Below the pieces are notes generated by a model. That model ran no database searches. It was given only the letters and a program-made list of their open reading frames with translations, and had not been told where the DNA came from. A stretch of 64,000 nt of DNA from Carallia brachiata. Lineage: Eukaryota > Streptophyta > Magnoliopsida > Malpighiales > Rhizophoraceae. The stretch is from positions 7,602,129-7,666,128 of the forward strand of contig JADCRB010000016.1 of assembly GCA_021464245.1 (NCBI GenBank), in the 5' to 3' direction. How positions within the stretch are numbered: position 1 is the stretch's first letter; the number at the start of each line of letters is the position of its first letter. Position numbers and translations under genes: made by a program. Shown here one piece after another: positions 12,548-24,675 of this stretch.

Positions 12548-14474
12548 CTAGAAATGAACTCCGCGCGTTGCGCGGTGCGTTGCACGGCGCGTTGCGCGGG
12601 TTTAAGATATTTATTAAAAAAATTCTAATATAAATTTAGTTATATAGTAAGTCAAATATAAATAATTAAATTTAATTTTTGAGAAGTTATTACCAAAATA
12701 AGAAAGTCAATACTATAAGTTAAATTAACAGAATCCACAAATGATGTCATTGTTTCTGTCTCCATGACTACCATTTTCCCTTAGGTGAACCAACAAAATT
12801 ACCATCTTTATCTAACAATTTATTTAGGGGAAACAATTGAAAGTATGAGTATTACAAAAAATGCAACTACAAAATACCATGAGTAAAGAAAAGTCAAGAT
12901 GAACTTAAAGTGTGTTAATAAGAAATTAACATAATTCTAAAGCAAACAAACCTTCATTGCACAATCCACCCTTGCCACAAAGATAATATCAAGATATTTA
13001 GTGTCAGGTCTGTTGAAAATTCAAGCAGTGTATTTAAAAGGAAGTTGCTTCTTGTAGTTCAAAAGTAAAAACACTGAGAAACTATGGTAACACAAATTTA
13101 ACATGCAAAACGTGTTGATGAATAATACCTCATTGTTGTAAGAAGGAGGAAACCTGAAAAGAAATACAATAAAAAAGAGTCAATATCATATCTCTCATTT
13201 CTATCAAGATATTTGAAGCATTATCTAAGAATGGACAAAATCATAAATAAAATAGTCATTTAACGAATTTCAGTCACCAACTTCAATCTCTCAAAAAAAT
13301 ATATCATTATAAACAATTAAAAGATTTGTTTTTTTTAGAAAGTAAATATATGAATGAGAATAATAATTCTTAATTTTAGGTAACATTCAAGCATCAATAT
13401 ATAGATCCAAACAATCAATACTTAAAAAAAAAAAGAATTTGAAAGAGAGAGAGTGTGTGGAGATTATAATCAACCTACTATGAAACAAAATAAATGGGGT
13501 TATCAGATGATTAGATTTGATAGAATAGGTTAGACACATGAACATCGTATGATCTACGCACATGAAGCTTTTGTTGTTGTTTTTGGGCTAGAAACTAAAA
13601 GAAGAAGAAGAAGAGGAGAAGCAATCGTGAATGAGTTGCTGTGGAAAAGTAAAATAATTGTGTGGGAATAATAACAGTTAGTCTATGTTTAAGACAATAA
13701 ATTTGGTATTAATTACAATACATGATTTATTAGACAAACGTTACAACCCTTTTTTTGGAGAAATTTTCCCACCGCACATAACGGCAATAATCTATTGGAT
13801 ACTACATTCCTTCTAAATATATTTTGTTCTGAAATAAAAGGTAATAGATGATAATTATATGATAATTATAAAGAATTAAAGAGAAAAATTGTGAAATTGC
13901 CACATAAGAGTTAGAATTAAAGGGAAACTTTCTCTAAATTTCTCTTTCATATTAATTAAATAGATTTTCAATGGTAATAATTGTGAAAGAATGGTTACAA
14001 AGATTTTCAATGGTAATAATTGTGAAAGAATGGACATGTAGCAAATTAATTAAAAAGATGAACAATTTTATGAAGTTTTTTTTTGTTTTTATAAGAATTG
14101 AAGAGGTTTTCAATGGTAATAATTGTGAAATAATGGTTACAAAAATTTTCAATGGTAATAATTGTGAAAAAATGGACAAGTAGCAAATTAATTAAAAAGA
14201 TGAACAATTTTATGATTTTTTTTTTTTGTTTTTATAAGAATTGAAGAGGTTTTCAATGGTAATAATTGTGAAAGAATAGTTATAAAAATTTTCAATGGTA
14301 ATAATTATGAAAGAATGGACAGGTAGCAAATTAATTAAAAAGATGAAAAATTTTATGAAGCTTTTTTTTATATTTTTATAAGAATTGAAGAGGAAATTTG
14401 TAAGAATACCAAGTAGGATCTAGAATTAAGGGGAAGTTTTTTCTAAACTTCCCTTTTATACTAATTAAAATAGA
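12548..14474 (-). mobile_element. Non-autonomous Helitron-like element
   Basis: Read on the minus strand, the element starts with TCTATTTTAATTAG (at 14474) and ends with CTAG (at 12548-12551). A perfect six-base-pair hairpin (ccgcgc gtt gcgcgg, 12561-12575) sits nine bases before that end. This is Helitron architecture: 5' TC, 3' CTRR, subterminal hairpin and no target duplication. It interrupts the third copy of the adjoining tandem repeat, and the other copies serve as the empty site. It holds no Rep/helicase gene. The A|T insertion rule fits the 3' side, but the 5' flank is T rather than A. A second 5'-end-like sequence lies at about 13905-13964, so the element may be compound. Confidence 0.7.
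13965..14395. repeat. Minisatellite inside the Helitron-like element
   Basis: A higher-order array of about three units of some 143 bases. Each unit contains the sub-repeat ttttcaatggtaataattgtgaaa twice, followed by gcaaattaattaaaaagatga and aagaattgaagagg. The array is bracketed by two copies of the element's 5' terminal sequence (about 13905-13964 and 14400-14474). Confidence 0.85.
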
Positions 14475-17063
14475 AAAGACTTAAGTCACACAACAGAAGT
14501 ATGAGATTATAATAATTGACTTAAATGAATTTAGATGGCGTTGGCATTGCAATGTTCATTCAGGAAGAGACCCATTGAATTACGCATGTAAATGATTCAA
14601 TCTTGATACAGACGGCTCACTATAACTCCCACAAATCCCGTCCACTAATTTACCAACTTGGAAGAAATAATGGAGTTTATCTTTGGAGGAGGTGTTTGGA
14701 ATTCACATAGTTTTTTTTTTTCTTTCTTTTAACACCATTATATGGGTGTATATTAAAAAGATACAAGTAGAAACGGAGTACATCCAACGACATATAATAA
14801 TTTATTTATTTCAAATTTTTTTTTGAATTTAACTATTTAATAATTCATATTATTTTGATGTCATTTTAATCCAACTTAACCTGTAGTCACAAAGTGTGTC
14901 CCTTTTTTTTATCCCTCGACATAGTGCATGGCTGAAATCAGATCTCGAAAGTATACGAATGGGGGCTGGATTTGGTTCACAGCATCCAAACATACAAGAG
15001 GGTTTGTGCTAACCGGTAAATCAGATTCCCATGTCCAAACATATGGATATTAAATCGTCTTTGTCTATGAGATACAAAGTAGGGACACACTCTGGCTGAT
15101 GTATTATTGGTTTGGATAGGATTCCTGATTTTGCATACATATGCACCTAGGATGATAGATAAGTGATAGATTCTCACATCAAAATAATACGAGCTAGGCT
15201 GCTGATACATTGGTCTATTAATAATTAACATTCCATCTAAGTACACTGAATATTATTGATATGCATGCAAAGGTCTATCAGAGTCATGACATGATTTATT
15301 AATTATGATTGTTAATGCTGCTAATCGTAATCAAGGTCGTGAAATCATACTTATCACCAAAAACTCTTCAAATGATTCAAATCATATATCGATCCTACTT
15401 GGGATCTCAATTTTGATAACTTTGGTAATTTTTTGAATTGCATATACGATTTATTTTCCAATAAAATTGCATGCCAGAAAAAAAAAAAAAAACAGAGAGA
15501 GGAAAAAAAAAATGAAAGGAGCTGGCTGCTTTTTTTTTTTTGACTGAAGTGATTAACGAAAGGAGCTGTTAATTGCAAGATAGACAAAACGAACATGAAT
15601 TAGCTTTTCCACTTAAGTCACTTATAGTTTGTTTGGTTTTATGAGAAAATGTGTGAAAGAAAATTTTGAGAAAAGAAAATTGTTTGAATATATGAGAAAT
15701 AAGTGAAAAAATTAATGGGAAAGAAAATAATTAAAAATATTGTGAGATAAAAATTTGCAAGAAAAAAATTGTTTGCAATACAAAATAATTTAATTCATTT
15801 AAATAAAATATGATAATTTCAAATTAAAGAGCAACAAAGAGGAGAATTTAGTGGTGACAAAACTCACGAAGATTTTTTGGGCCGAAAGATTTCCAGATTG
15901 ATGCACAAGCAGAGGAACATCCTGAACTGCTGCCTAATATGAATCTCTAACTCGAAAAAAATATCCCAAACTATTAAGGTGCTTACTTTTTACAATAATT
16001 TGTTTCATGATATTTATAAATGGGGATTTCTATATAAATAGAATAGCTTATAGCATTGGCACACGTGGTAGCTTAGTAGTGTTTTAGTGTACTTCTCCTT
16101 ACAATGACTCGGGTTTAAGTTTCTTTATTGTTGTTCGCTTTCAAATTTAAAGGGATTGATGTCAAGGCACGAGATTAGGTTCCACACTCATTAATACTAC
16201 GGTCGGACGTAATGGAGGCTTATTCGAGCCTAATGGTACTTCGATGATGGGTCCTATATGTGAAGAGGTTGAATAAAAATATCAATAAGTGTCTTCATCT
16301 CAACTTACAGATACGATAATCAACATATTTACGACATATATATATATATTTTTTTTTTTTTGTAGACAATGAAATAACTTAGAGCATCAGTCAATGGTTA
16401 CAGCATCAATCAATTCCTCTCTTTTCTTTTTTTTTTTTTCCAAAAATTCTCCTTTTTAGGCCTACAACATTATTTGGACAAAACTCCTAGTTATAGCAAT
16501 TTGGGCAGGCCACATGGCGATGAATTTGCTCTCATTGGACCCGTCCCTTTCGTTTAAATGAACCCATCGCATGGTCTGGCCCCTCCTATCAATCTTTGGG
16601 ACTCTATGAGAGGGAGCGAAAGCAAACAACAATCTGGGGGTTCCTTTCATTTTTGACATCCCAATAAAATGGGGTAAGCAAACACATAATGCCAATCAAT
16701 TCATTAATTAACAGCTGCAAAACGGGGTGAACTGATTAGGGAACTTTGTCGTGGCATATCAGGCAAGTAAATCAAGCGTCAATCATGTCTGTTGTTCATT
16801 CTGCATGTTTTTTGGCTCAGAGTTTTTGGAAAGGCATTTCTCCGAGCTGATTCATACTCATGTGATCCCTTCTTCACGTGCATAACCTATTCCAGCACAG
16901 CATCCAAAGATCGTATTCATGTGCAAAAGTCGGCCAACCCCATTTTATCTTGTTCCCCCTTTTTCCTTACTGAGGCAAGTCTTTTTCAAATAACTCCAAT
17001 AAGAAGAAAAAAAGAAGGCGTTTAAAGACCTTTTTGGCCTCACCTTAGACGCTCTGAGATCCT
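14475..17063. other. AT-rich gene-free DNA with a tRNA-like SINE relic
   Basis: No gene is recognised. About 16065-16290 contains a tRNA-like pair (box A-like tagcttagtag near 16072, box B-like gggtttaagttt near 16110), consistent with an old SINE. A TAGTTTGTTTGG segment at about 15626-15800 resembles a truncated MITE end. Short frames in this stretch look like chance. Confidence 0.5.
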
Positions 17064-17073
17064 TTTTAAAATC

Positions 17074-17573
17074 GGGATAAATATTTTTTTAATTCTAAAT
17101 TTTTAGATTTTTTTACGTCTAAATTCTAAACCTTTTTAATATTTCATTTGAGTCCTAAACCTTTTGATTTTCTACCAAATCAGTCCCTCTGTTTAACAAA
17201 AGTGATCAATCTATTAAAAGATAATTTTAACTTTACAAAAAATTATTTTAAAAGGATTAAATATATGAATTGAATATTTTTTCTATAAAAAAAATATATA
17301 TGTTACCTATTTAATTCGTATATTTGTTAATTAAAAAAATATTTAATATACATATTTTGTTGATGAAAAAAATATTTAACTCATATATTTAAACTTTTTT
17401 AAATGATTTTTATTAAATTAAACTCACTTATTAATAGATTGACTACTTTTCGTAACTTAAAGGACTGATATAGTAAAAATTAAAAGATTTAGAACTCAAA
17501 TGAAATATTAAAAAGGTTTAGAACTCAAACGTAATAAAATTTAAAGGTTTAGGACTCTAAAAATACTTATCCC
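17074..17573. mobile_element. Mutator-type fold-back MITE with 10-base target duplication
   Basis: A 500-base element whose two ends are long inverted arms of about 160 bases. Both arms contain versions of ctaaacctttttaatatttcatttgag. The ends are GGGATAA and TTATCCC. The perfect 10-base direct duplication ttttaaaatc flanks it at 17064-17073 and 17574-17583, a length typical of Mutator-like elements. It has no coding capacity. Confidence 0.85.
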
Positions 17574-18103
17574 TTTTAAAATCTGCTTCCATTTCAAGTC
17601 AAGAGATAGATAAATAAATACATCTCATTACACAGATTAAGGGGTAGCCGTAATAACTGAGGCAGTTGAAGATCAAGAAGTGAGTTATTTATCAGCCAAA
17701 CATTCTTTTTATGGTTAGATTCAATCTCGTAATCTCTTGGAAAAAGAAAAAAAAAATTTCACGTTATTCCTTTGGAAAAGACAGGATTAGAAAAGTCCTA
17801 TTAAAAGAGAGAAAAGTCAGACACCACTTTTTTTTAGTTTTTTAACATGTAAAATGACTAAATTATTTAATTTTTTTTATTTTTAATTACTAATTTTAAG
17901 GACCAAGTTGATCTTTAAACATATATTATTTTTTTTACTCTTAATTTTTGCTTTTATTCAATTTCAAAATTTATAACTTTTCTTCCTCATTTACCCTTTC
18001 TCAAATATAGAGAATAAAAAATCTTCTTCACTTCTAATTTTTCTCTCCTTCATTTCTTTCTCTCCTTAGCATTCTTGAAGCAGGATGTAAATCATTCTTT
18101 TTA

Positions 18104-18288
18104 TAAAAAAAAACTGTCTAGTATCCAGTTCAATGAACCGATTAATCTGAACCGACCCGAGCAGGACCCTGAAAAGCGGTAAAGGTCTTCCAGTGAGTAT
18201 TTGACGCAACTGTAATTTCAGGAACTCGAATTCGAGACCTCTAGTTAACCGATGATGAGTCTCTATCACTCGCACTAACGCTCACTGG
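18104..18288 (-). mobile_element. Au-like SINE with 18-base target duplication
   Basis: A 185-base element flanked by the perfect 18-base duplication tgtaaatcattcttttta (18086-18103 and 18289-18306). Read on the minus strand it has a tRNA-like head with a box-B-like ggtctcgaattcgagttcc. It ends in a T run, as Au-family plant SINEs do. A partial relative lies at about 54441-54552. Confidence 0.85.
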
Positions 18289-18403
18289 TGTAAATCATTC
18301 TTTTTAGTGAGATTATTCAAAACTATTTTTATTTTTCCTTATGTGATCAGCCGGAAGAATGACGAGAAAGAGAAACAAGAAAGAGAATCTAACTGTGATC
18401 CCT

Positions 18404-18404
18404 C

Positions 18405-18440
<36 letters not shown>

Positions 18441-18448
18441 ATTATTAT
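18404..18448. repeat. (ATT)n microsatellite
   Basis: A TTA/ATT trinucleotide run with one interruption, in gene-free AT-rich DNA. A TA run follows at about 18778-18799. Confidence 0.9.
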
Positions 18449-19962
18449 TTACTTTAAATATGTATAATCTATAGTACAATTAAAGTAAATATAAAACAAA
18501 TCTATGAAAAACGTAAAAAAAAAGTTTTAATAATCTCCCTCTTCTTGTCATCTTGTTTCCCCTTTCTCGTTGTCTGCGTATCAAGACACTACAGTTTAAT
18601 TTTAAATAATAATAAAATAATCACATAATTTATTTAATAATATTTAATAATTTATACATTTTTTTAATTTTAATTATCTATCTACTTATATTACTTTATT
18701 ACTATTTTAATATTATTTAAATATTACTATTTTGTATTTCTCATTTATATGTGCACACTTAGTTATTATTTTTGTCATATATATATATATATATATATTT
18801 GCCTTTTTGGGCTTTATATATCAACATTGCAAAAGTGATTGAGAGTTGAAACACGGGAAATTGCTGGATGGCAAGTCCCTGTACAGTATTATGCTCATAC
18901 TGGTTATATTACAGGGTTACTACGAAAAGATAATTTTAATCTGTGTTTTACAATAAATATGGTGCCACCTTCCAAATGTAATACTTATACCCGTAAATTT
19001 TTTTTTTACCAAATATAAAACAGTATCTAATTTGCTTGACGGTTATGGCAGTCATGATTATTATGTAGTGTACTGACTTGGAATACTTAATGACGTGAAC
19101 AAAAAAGAAAAAACTTAAGTGGACATTTTAGGCCATAAAACCCACTAAGTGTACCTTTTTTTTTTTTGGAACGATACTAAGTGGACCTATTGGGCCAATT
19201 ATCTTTAACCCAAACTTATTTTCTTTATTAAAAGATTTTCTATTAAACAAACAAAATTATCATTATTTAATTTCAAATTAAAACAAAAAACCCGCTGCTA
19301 TTGCTTCAACAAAGAACCCTAAAATCAAAAATTTTATTACGTTTAATCGCTATATGGTGATTTGGAAGATTTATTAGCTTTGACCTGGAATTTTTTTGAG
19401 TAAACAAGAGATTTTTAAATCTAGATACATAAAATAAGGACTACATATGAATTCGAGACCAAATTTTGGCCTAAAATTTTATTCATAGTTGATAAGAACA
19501 TTATCACCCTACATTTTTCTAAATAAATAAATATATTTGTTCATTTATTTCACCGACACAAAAAATAATGGATGAAAAAAAGTCATAATTTAATTGACCT
19601 GATTAATTTGTGTAATTAAATAATTTTTTATAATAAAAAATTAATAAAAAATATATTTATTTTTATTTTAAATATTAATTATTTGTACAAACTAATTTTC
19701 GTGCTCGCGTATTTTTTCCGTAATATAACATGAAAAATACAGATAATTGTTACGAGGGAAGTTCTTCCTGGTCCTGCACTTACCAACCGACACGTGTTGC
19801 TTAGGCACATTTTTGCGAGCGTATTCGGATCCACTCCATTTTCAATCGAACCCCCACCCACCCGTCCATCTCAGTCCCACCATGCCACGTCAACTAATCG
19901 AGGACATTATAGTCATTTCATAATTCCACTCCACTACGTGGCGCACCCAATTCGCCTAGCTA
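18449..19962. other. AT-rich gene-free DNA
   Basis: No coding region is recognised. A GC-richer segment at about 19765-19950 carries overlapping short frames on both strands but no family I know. Confidence 0.5.
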
Positions 19963-20614
19963 TAGAGGTGTCAAAATCTGACTCGACCCGATGGATTGAC
20001 CCGAGCCCGCTTGAAAAAATACGACCCAAATTCGACCCGAAGGATGGCTTAACCCGAAATGACCCGAACCCAAATGACCCGAAAATCTTTGGGTCAAACC
20101 CGACCCAACCCTAACCCGACTCATTTGACCCGAACTTTTTTTTTTCCTTAAAAGAACAAAAAAATAAAATGAAAGAATTTAGCATATTTTATATTATAAA
20201 AAGTATAAATTATACTATTTTTAATATAAATCTTAATTATAAATTTTTTTATAATATTTTGAAATTTTTTATGAATATTTTGAAATTTTTTATACAGTTT
20301 TAAATTTTATGTTAATTTTTAAAAATATTTAAAAGAAAAATTTTTAATTATTTTTCAATCATATGATTTTCTTTAATTTTTAAAAATTTTTTGTAAAATT
20401 TTTGAAATTTTAAAATTTTTAATAAAAAATGTCACGTCATTATTTTTGATGATGTGGTCAACCCGTGAGTTGACTCGAACCCGACCCGAACCCGAAGTGA
20501 CCCAACCCAAAATGACCCGAAGATAACTTGACCTGTAAGTAACCCAACTCAGAGTGACCCGACTCGAAGTGACCCAACCTGAACCCAACCCGATAACCCA
20601 TTTTGACACCCATA
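19963..20614. mobile_element. hAT-like non-autonomous element with CCCGA repeats
   Basis: A 652-base element. Its ends are inverted (left tagaggtgtcaaaa; the right end ttttgacacccata is its near reverse complement). Matching eight-base flanks sit on both sides: cctagcta at 19955-19962 and cctagcca at 20615-20622 (seven of eight identical). TAGRG-type termini with 8-base duplications are typical of hAT elements. Both ends carry degenerate repeats of gacccgaacccgacc around an AT-rich core. The right end lies about 150 bases before the inferred SR45a leader. There is no transposase. Confidence 0.8.
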
Positions 20615-20871
20615 CCTAGCCAAAAGCACCGCAGGTGGAGCCGGTTAGATTTTTCAAAAATTAATAAAAGCTACGGACTCGAAATCGCGGATTCAAATTA
20701 AGTTCTAATACAATTTCGCGTCCGGCTCTCTCCAGAACCTTCTCCTTCTTCTTCAAACTATATAAGATTGTAACGCTATTTTCCTTCTAATATTTTTCTT
20801 CATCTCAACATATTCGGCTTTTTTCCAATATAAACTGCAATATTCAGAGGAAATTTCCAGTGCTTCTAACG

Positions 20872-21720
20872 GTAATTTTTTTCCTTTTTTTTTGTATAAA
20901 TCTTGTGAAAATTAAGTTCTCTTTTTTTTTTTTTTTATTCCAATGATTTAGAAGTTCTAAATTTACTTCTTTTGATGGAAATATATGTAATAAAGATTCA
21001 ATTGGGAATTTAAAAAAAAAAAAAGTCATTTCTTTACTATGATTTGAAATGCCAGACTTTACTTTGTTTGGTTGATCTATGGAATCAAGATTCAAGGTGT
21101 GTGAAATTTGAGGCTTAGGGTTTTATATTGATAAAGTTTAAATCTTTAGGGTTTGCTAATAGGTAACTATGTATGGGATGTTGGTTTGGGAATTGAATTT
21201 TCTGATATTCAAATAAATTTTCTGGTTTGAAGCCGTTGAATTACAAAATTGGTCTTTGGCATCGTGGTTAGATGCGAGGTTTTTCGCATTTCTTGTTATT
21301 TTTGGTGTTTGCTTAATTATTTTGTTCATTATTATCAAGATATTTGAAAGCAAATTAATTGGCGCTTAGTTAGAAGTGGATTGATGTTAGTATAAGAAAT
21401 TTTCAATGTTTGGATTTGAAAGAATTGGATAGGTTGACTAAAAACAATCAATTAGTTGTTCAGATTGCGTCTTTAATTATTGAGAATACAAATAGGAGAG
21501 TGGAAAAGCATACAAAAGCACATGCCTGAGGCTTTAATATGGGGTCTTAGGAAGGGTAAGCGGTCTTAGCTTTGTTTTGTCGAATAGGTTGACCTTTTGG
21601 TCGTAGTAGAGTAACCTTACCGTTTGTGTTAGGAGAATGGAGCATAAATAAAGATTTTCTTTGTTTTTCTGTTTCTTTATGTTGCTTATGTCTTGTTCTT
21701 GTTTTTGATATTTTTCCCAG
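20872..21720 (+). other. Inferred 5' UTR intron of SR45a
   Basis: A donor-like ctaacg|gtaatt at 20871/20872 and the acceptor ttttcccag at 21720 bracket a T-rich 849-base stretch without a recognisable exon. Leader introns are common in plant SR genes. The exact transcription start is not visible. Confidence 0.55.
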
Positions 21721-23630
21721 ATGTCGTACTCCAAAAGGTCAAGGTACTCTCCATCGCCTTCCCCTTACAAGCGATACAGCAGGTCCGTTTCGAGGTCTTT
21801 GTCAAGATCAAGGTCCAGGTCCGCGAGCCGGTCAAGGTAATGCGTTATATTTCTGGTTGCTTAATTTTTATGTGGTCCCTGTATACTGCTGTATCTTTAC
21901 CTCTTTTTTTTTTATAAAAAAAACTAATAATTTTCTGCTGCAGGAGCCCTTCCAGCGATGTGGAAAATCCTGGTAACAATTTGTATGTGACTGGGCTGTC
22001 ACCTCGGATCACAAAGAGAGAGCTTGAGAAGCATTTTGCCGCTGAAGGAAAGGTGTGAATTCGAGTGCCTGTGCTTTTGTTCAAATTAACGTTATGTGGT
22101 TTGAAAGCAGTGTTTATATTTATATTGTGTGCTTATGTTTTGATACCCGATTCTTTTAGGTTATTGATGTTCATCTCGTGGTTGATCCATGGACTAGAGA
22201 ATCTCGTGGATTTGGATTTGTTACCATGTCCACCAATGAGGAAGCTGGTCGCTGCATCAAGTATTTGAACCGATCTGTTCTTGAAGGTCGCGTGATAACA
22301 GTTGAGAAGGTAAAATCTTCACTTGTTTCCGCTTTATTTGAGATCATATCTATTGTATGTTGAATTCATGCTTCTCTCTTTGCTTAAATTCACACCTAGA
22401 TATTGGATGGTTGCTTCTGGTTCTTATGAAATTGAAAGTTGTTTGCTTCTTTCCACTTGAAGTTTTTGTGGCAGCAGGTTAGCTGTGTGTAGCAGCTCTT
22501 CATCAAACTACAAAGTTCTTACCACAACTAACAAACAAATCAAACACATCAACAACTATCAGACGTTTGGGGTTGTATGCCCTGCATTTCTCTTCCTTTT
22601 CAGCAATTATAGATTATTTGCTGTTTCATTTGCTTTGTCTTCTTATTTGTTATAAGACTATTTAATACTGAACTGGCTTAGATTTCTCCTTATTACCATG
22701 TTCATATTCCTTATTCTATAACTCGCTTTATTATCCAAGGGGCTCATTATCTTGGTTATTATAGGCCAAGAGGCGGAGAGGGCGAACTCCTACACCTGGA
22801 AAGTACCTGGGGCTGAGAACAATTCGTGGTATGGCTATTTTATTTTCAATGCGGTGTTCTTGAGACAGTTTATCTGTTTTGTGTTCTGATGCAGCTTATG
22901 ATCTAATGTATGTGCACTTTTTTTTTTTTTTTTTTTTTTTGGGTTCCCTGCAGTTCGCCATGGAACACCAAGTTATTCTCCTCTTCGATTGCCCAGCTAC
23001 TCTCCTTACAGGAGGAGCTACAGTCGGTCACCAAGTTATTCGTCTGGACGTAGTAGAAGCAGGTCATACTCTCCTTACCACAGGCGGAGATCCTACTCTC
23101 CTTACCACAGGCGGAGATCCTACTCTCCTCGCTACCACCGACGCAGATCTTATTCGCCTTACTATAGACAGCAACGATCATACTCTCGCTCTCCTTACTA
23201 CTATAGCAGGCGGCGATCATACTCTCGCTCTAGTTCTCCTTATAGCACATCCCCAGTCAGCAGGCGTGATCGGTCCTACTCACCTTCTGATTCCAGGTAT
23301 TACTCTCCGGATGAGCGATATTACAGAAGGCACCGTCATCGTTCTGTTTCCAGAAGTCCTATACGTAGGTCTCGGAGGAGCTATAGGAGTTATTCTCGCA
23401 GCATTTCCCCTAGACCAAGGAGCTCGAGGAGAAGCTACTCGCGCAGCCTCTCTCCTGGATTGAGTAGGAGCTCAAGGAGGAGTTACTCTAGAAGTATATC
23501 ACCAAGTCCAAAGAGGAGTTTGAGGAAGAGTGGGAAACGCGCTGGTTACTCGAGGAGCCCTAGCGACAGTGCTAGTTCCAGATCTGTTTCTAGGTCTGAT
23601 ACTCCCAGGTCTACTTCACCATCATCGTGA
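21721..23630 (+). CDS. SR45a: SR45a-type serine/arginine-rich splicing regulator (RS-RRM-RS)
   Basis: A nuclear SR-like (transformer-2-like) factor that modulates pre-mRNA splicing, notably under stress. Five coding exons join in frame: 21721-21836, 21944-22052, 22160-22309, 22765-22828 and 22954-23630 (371 residues). Residues 1-40 form a first RS domain (MSYSKRSRYSPSPSPYKRYS). An RRM follows, with RNP2 NLYVTGLSP and RNP1 ESRGFGFVTM, ending at ITVEKAKRRRGRTPTPGKYL. A long C-terminal RS domain has tandem SYSPYHRRR units. The start codon directly follows an acceptor (tttttcccag), so a 5' UTR intron is inferred (about 20872-21720, donor after ctaacg). Intron 4 carries a run of more than 20 Ts just before its acceptor. 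Confidence 0.95.
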
Positions 23631-24675
23631 ATGCGGCTGGAAACTTTTACCATCGTAGCTCCTGAGGGCTTGTGGTTTCAAGTTGGTCACAACTCTCTTA
23701 TGATTAATAATTGGCTGTAGGCTTCTACACATGTACTGGTTGCTAGTATCTTGTAAACATTATGGTGTGTGGTTGATTGGGATTGCCAATGGTTAAATGT
23801 TGAATTCGACTTCTGGATGTTAGGCGGTCTAGTCAGATACTGATTTCTCGAAAAGCTTATGTCCTCGACAGCAGAAGTTAATGTTACTGTTATTTATGGG
23901 ATCTGTTTTTTTTTTGTGGATGCGGTTGGTATTAAGAATTGCTGGCTTATGGCTGTACGACTCTGCCTGGTTTTGGTATTTGTGTTTGTGTCTATTGGAT
24001 GGGATGTATTTTGTTGAAAATTGTAGATGTGTCGGATCTTCTGATTGTTGCAAGGAGAGAGAGAGTTTTTCTTGGTCAATGGCGCTGATGCCCAGGAATA
24101 ATCGACTGAAGCTTGGTTAATGGATTTGAATGGAAAAACAATTGTCGTAAGCAGAGCTTAAAACTTCCCGTGAAGGGATGAAAGGCAATTTTCAAATCGA
24201 AGCCAACCTAGTAGTCTTTTTGTTTGATTTAGAGTCGGTCTAGGTTGCTGGCATTGGAAATCACATTTTCGTTAAGATTGGTTGTAAACAAGTGTAACTT
24301 CCCATCTGAAAACATGTAGGATCTGTGCAAGCGTCTCCCTGCTTCTCATACCCCTACAAGCACAGACAGCTCCAACAAATTAAGAAGAAATCATGGAAAG
24401 AAAGATTGCAGTTTAAAAACGGCGAGCTCTAGATAATCTAACTAGAGCCTTTTTAGGATTAAAGATTTCAAATTTAACTTTCAATTAAAACTAATTAACT
24501 CGGGAACCAAAAAGTTTTCATATGTTTGAAACGTTGCCCCCCAGAATATCTTATATTTAACATCACACAGCGGCATTGCTTTATTGACATTTCGTGGATA
24601 GGCCAATGTAACTGAGATCGTTTAATCCTTAGAACGGTACAGCCCCACGATGGGGCAATGACATTCGTTAAAAAT
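23631..24675. other. Intergenic: 3' flanks of SR45a and PHS2
   Basis: The convergent 3' regions of SR45a (+) and PHS2 (-) lie here, with 1045 bases between stop codons. The short frames around 23829-24120 look like 3' UTR noise. Confidence 0.6.

Noticed and set aside
22879..23463. 194-codon plus-strand frame rich in Leu, Thr and Gly-Asp
   Set aside because: It is the shifted reading of the SR45a RS exon. The codon-level repeats of SYSPYHRR keep the other frame open. The RS frame matches the family and the splice phases.
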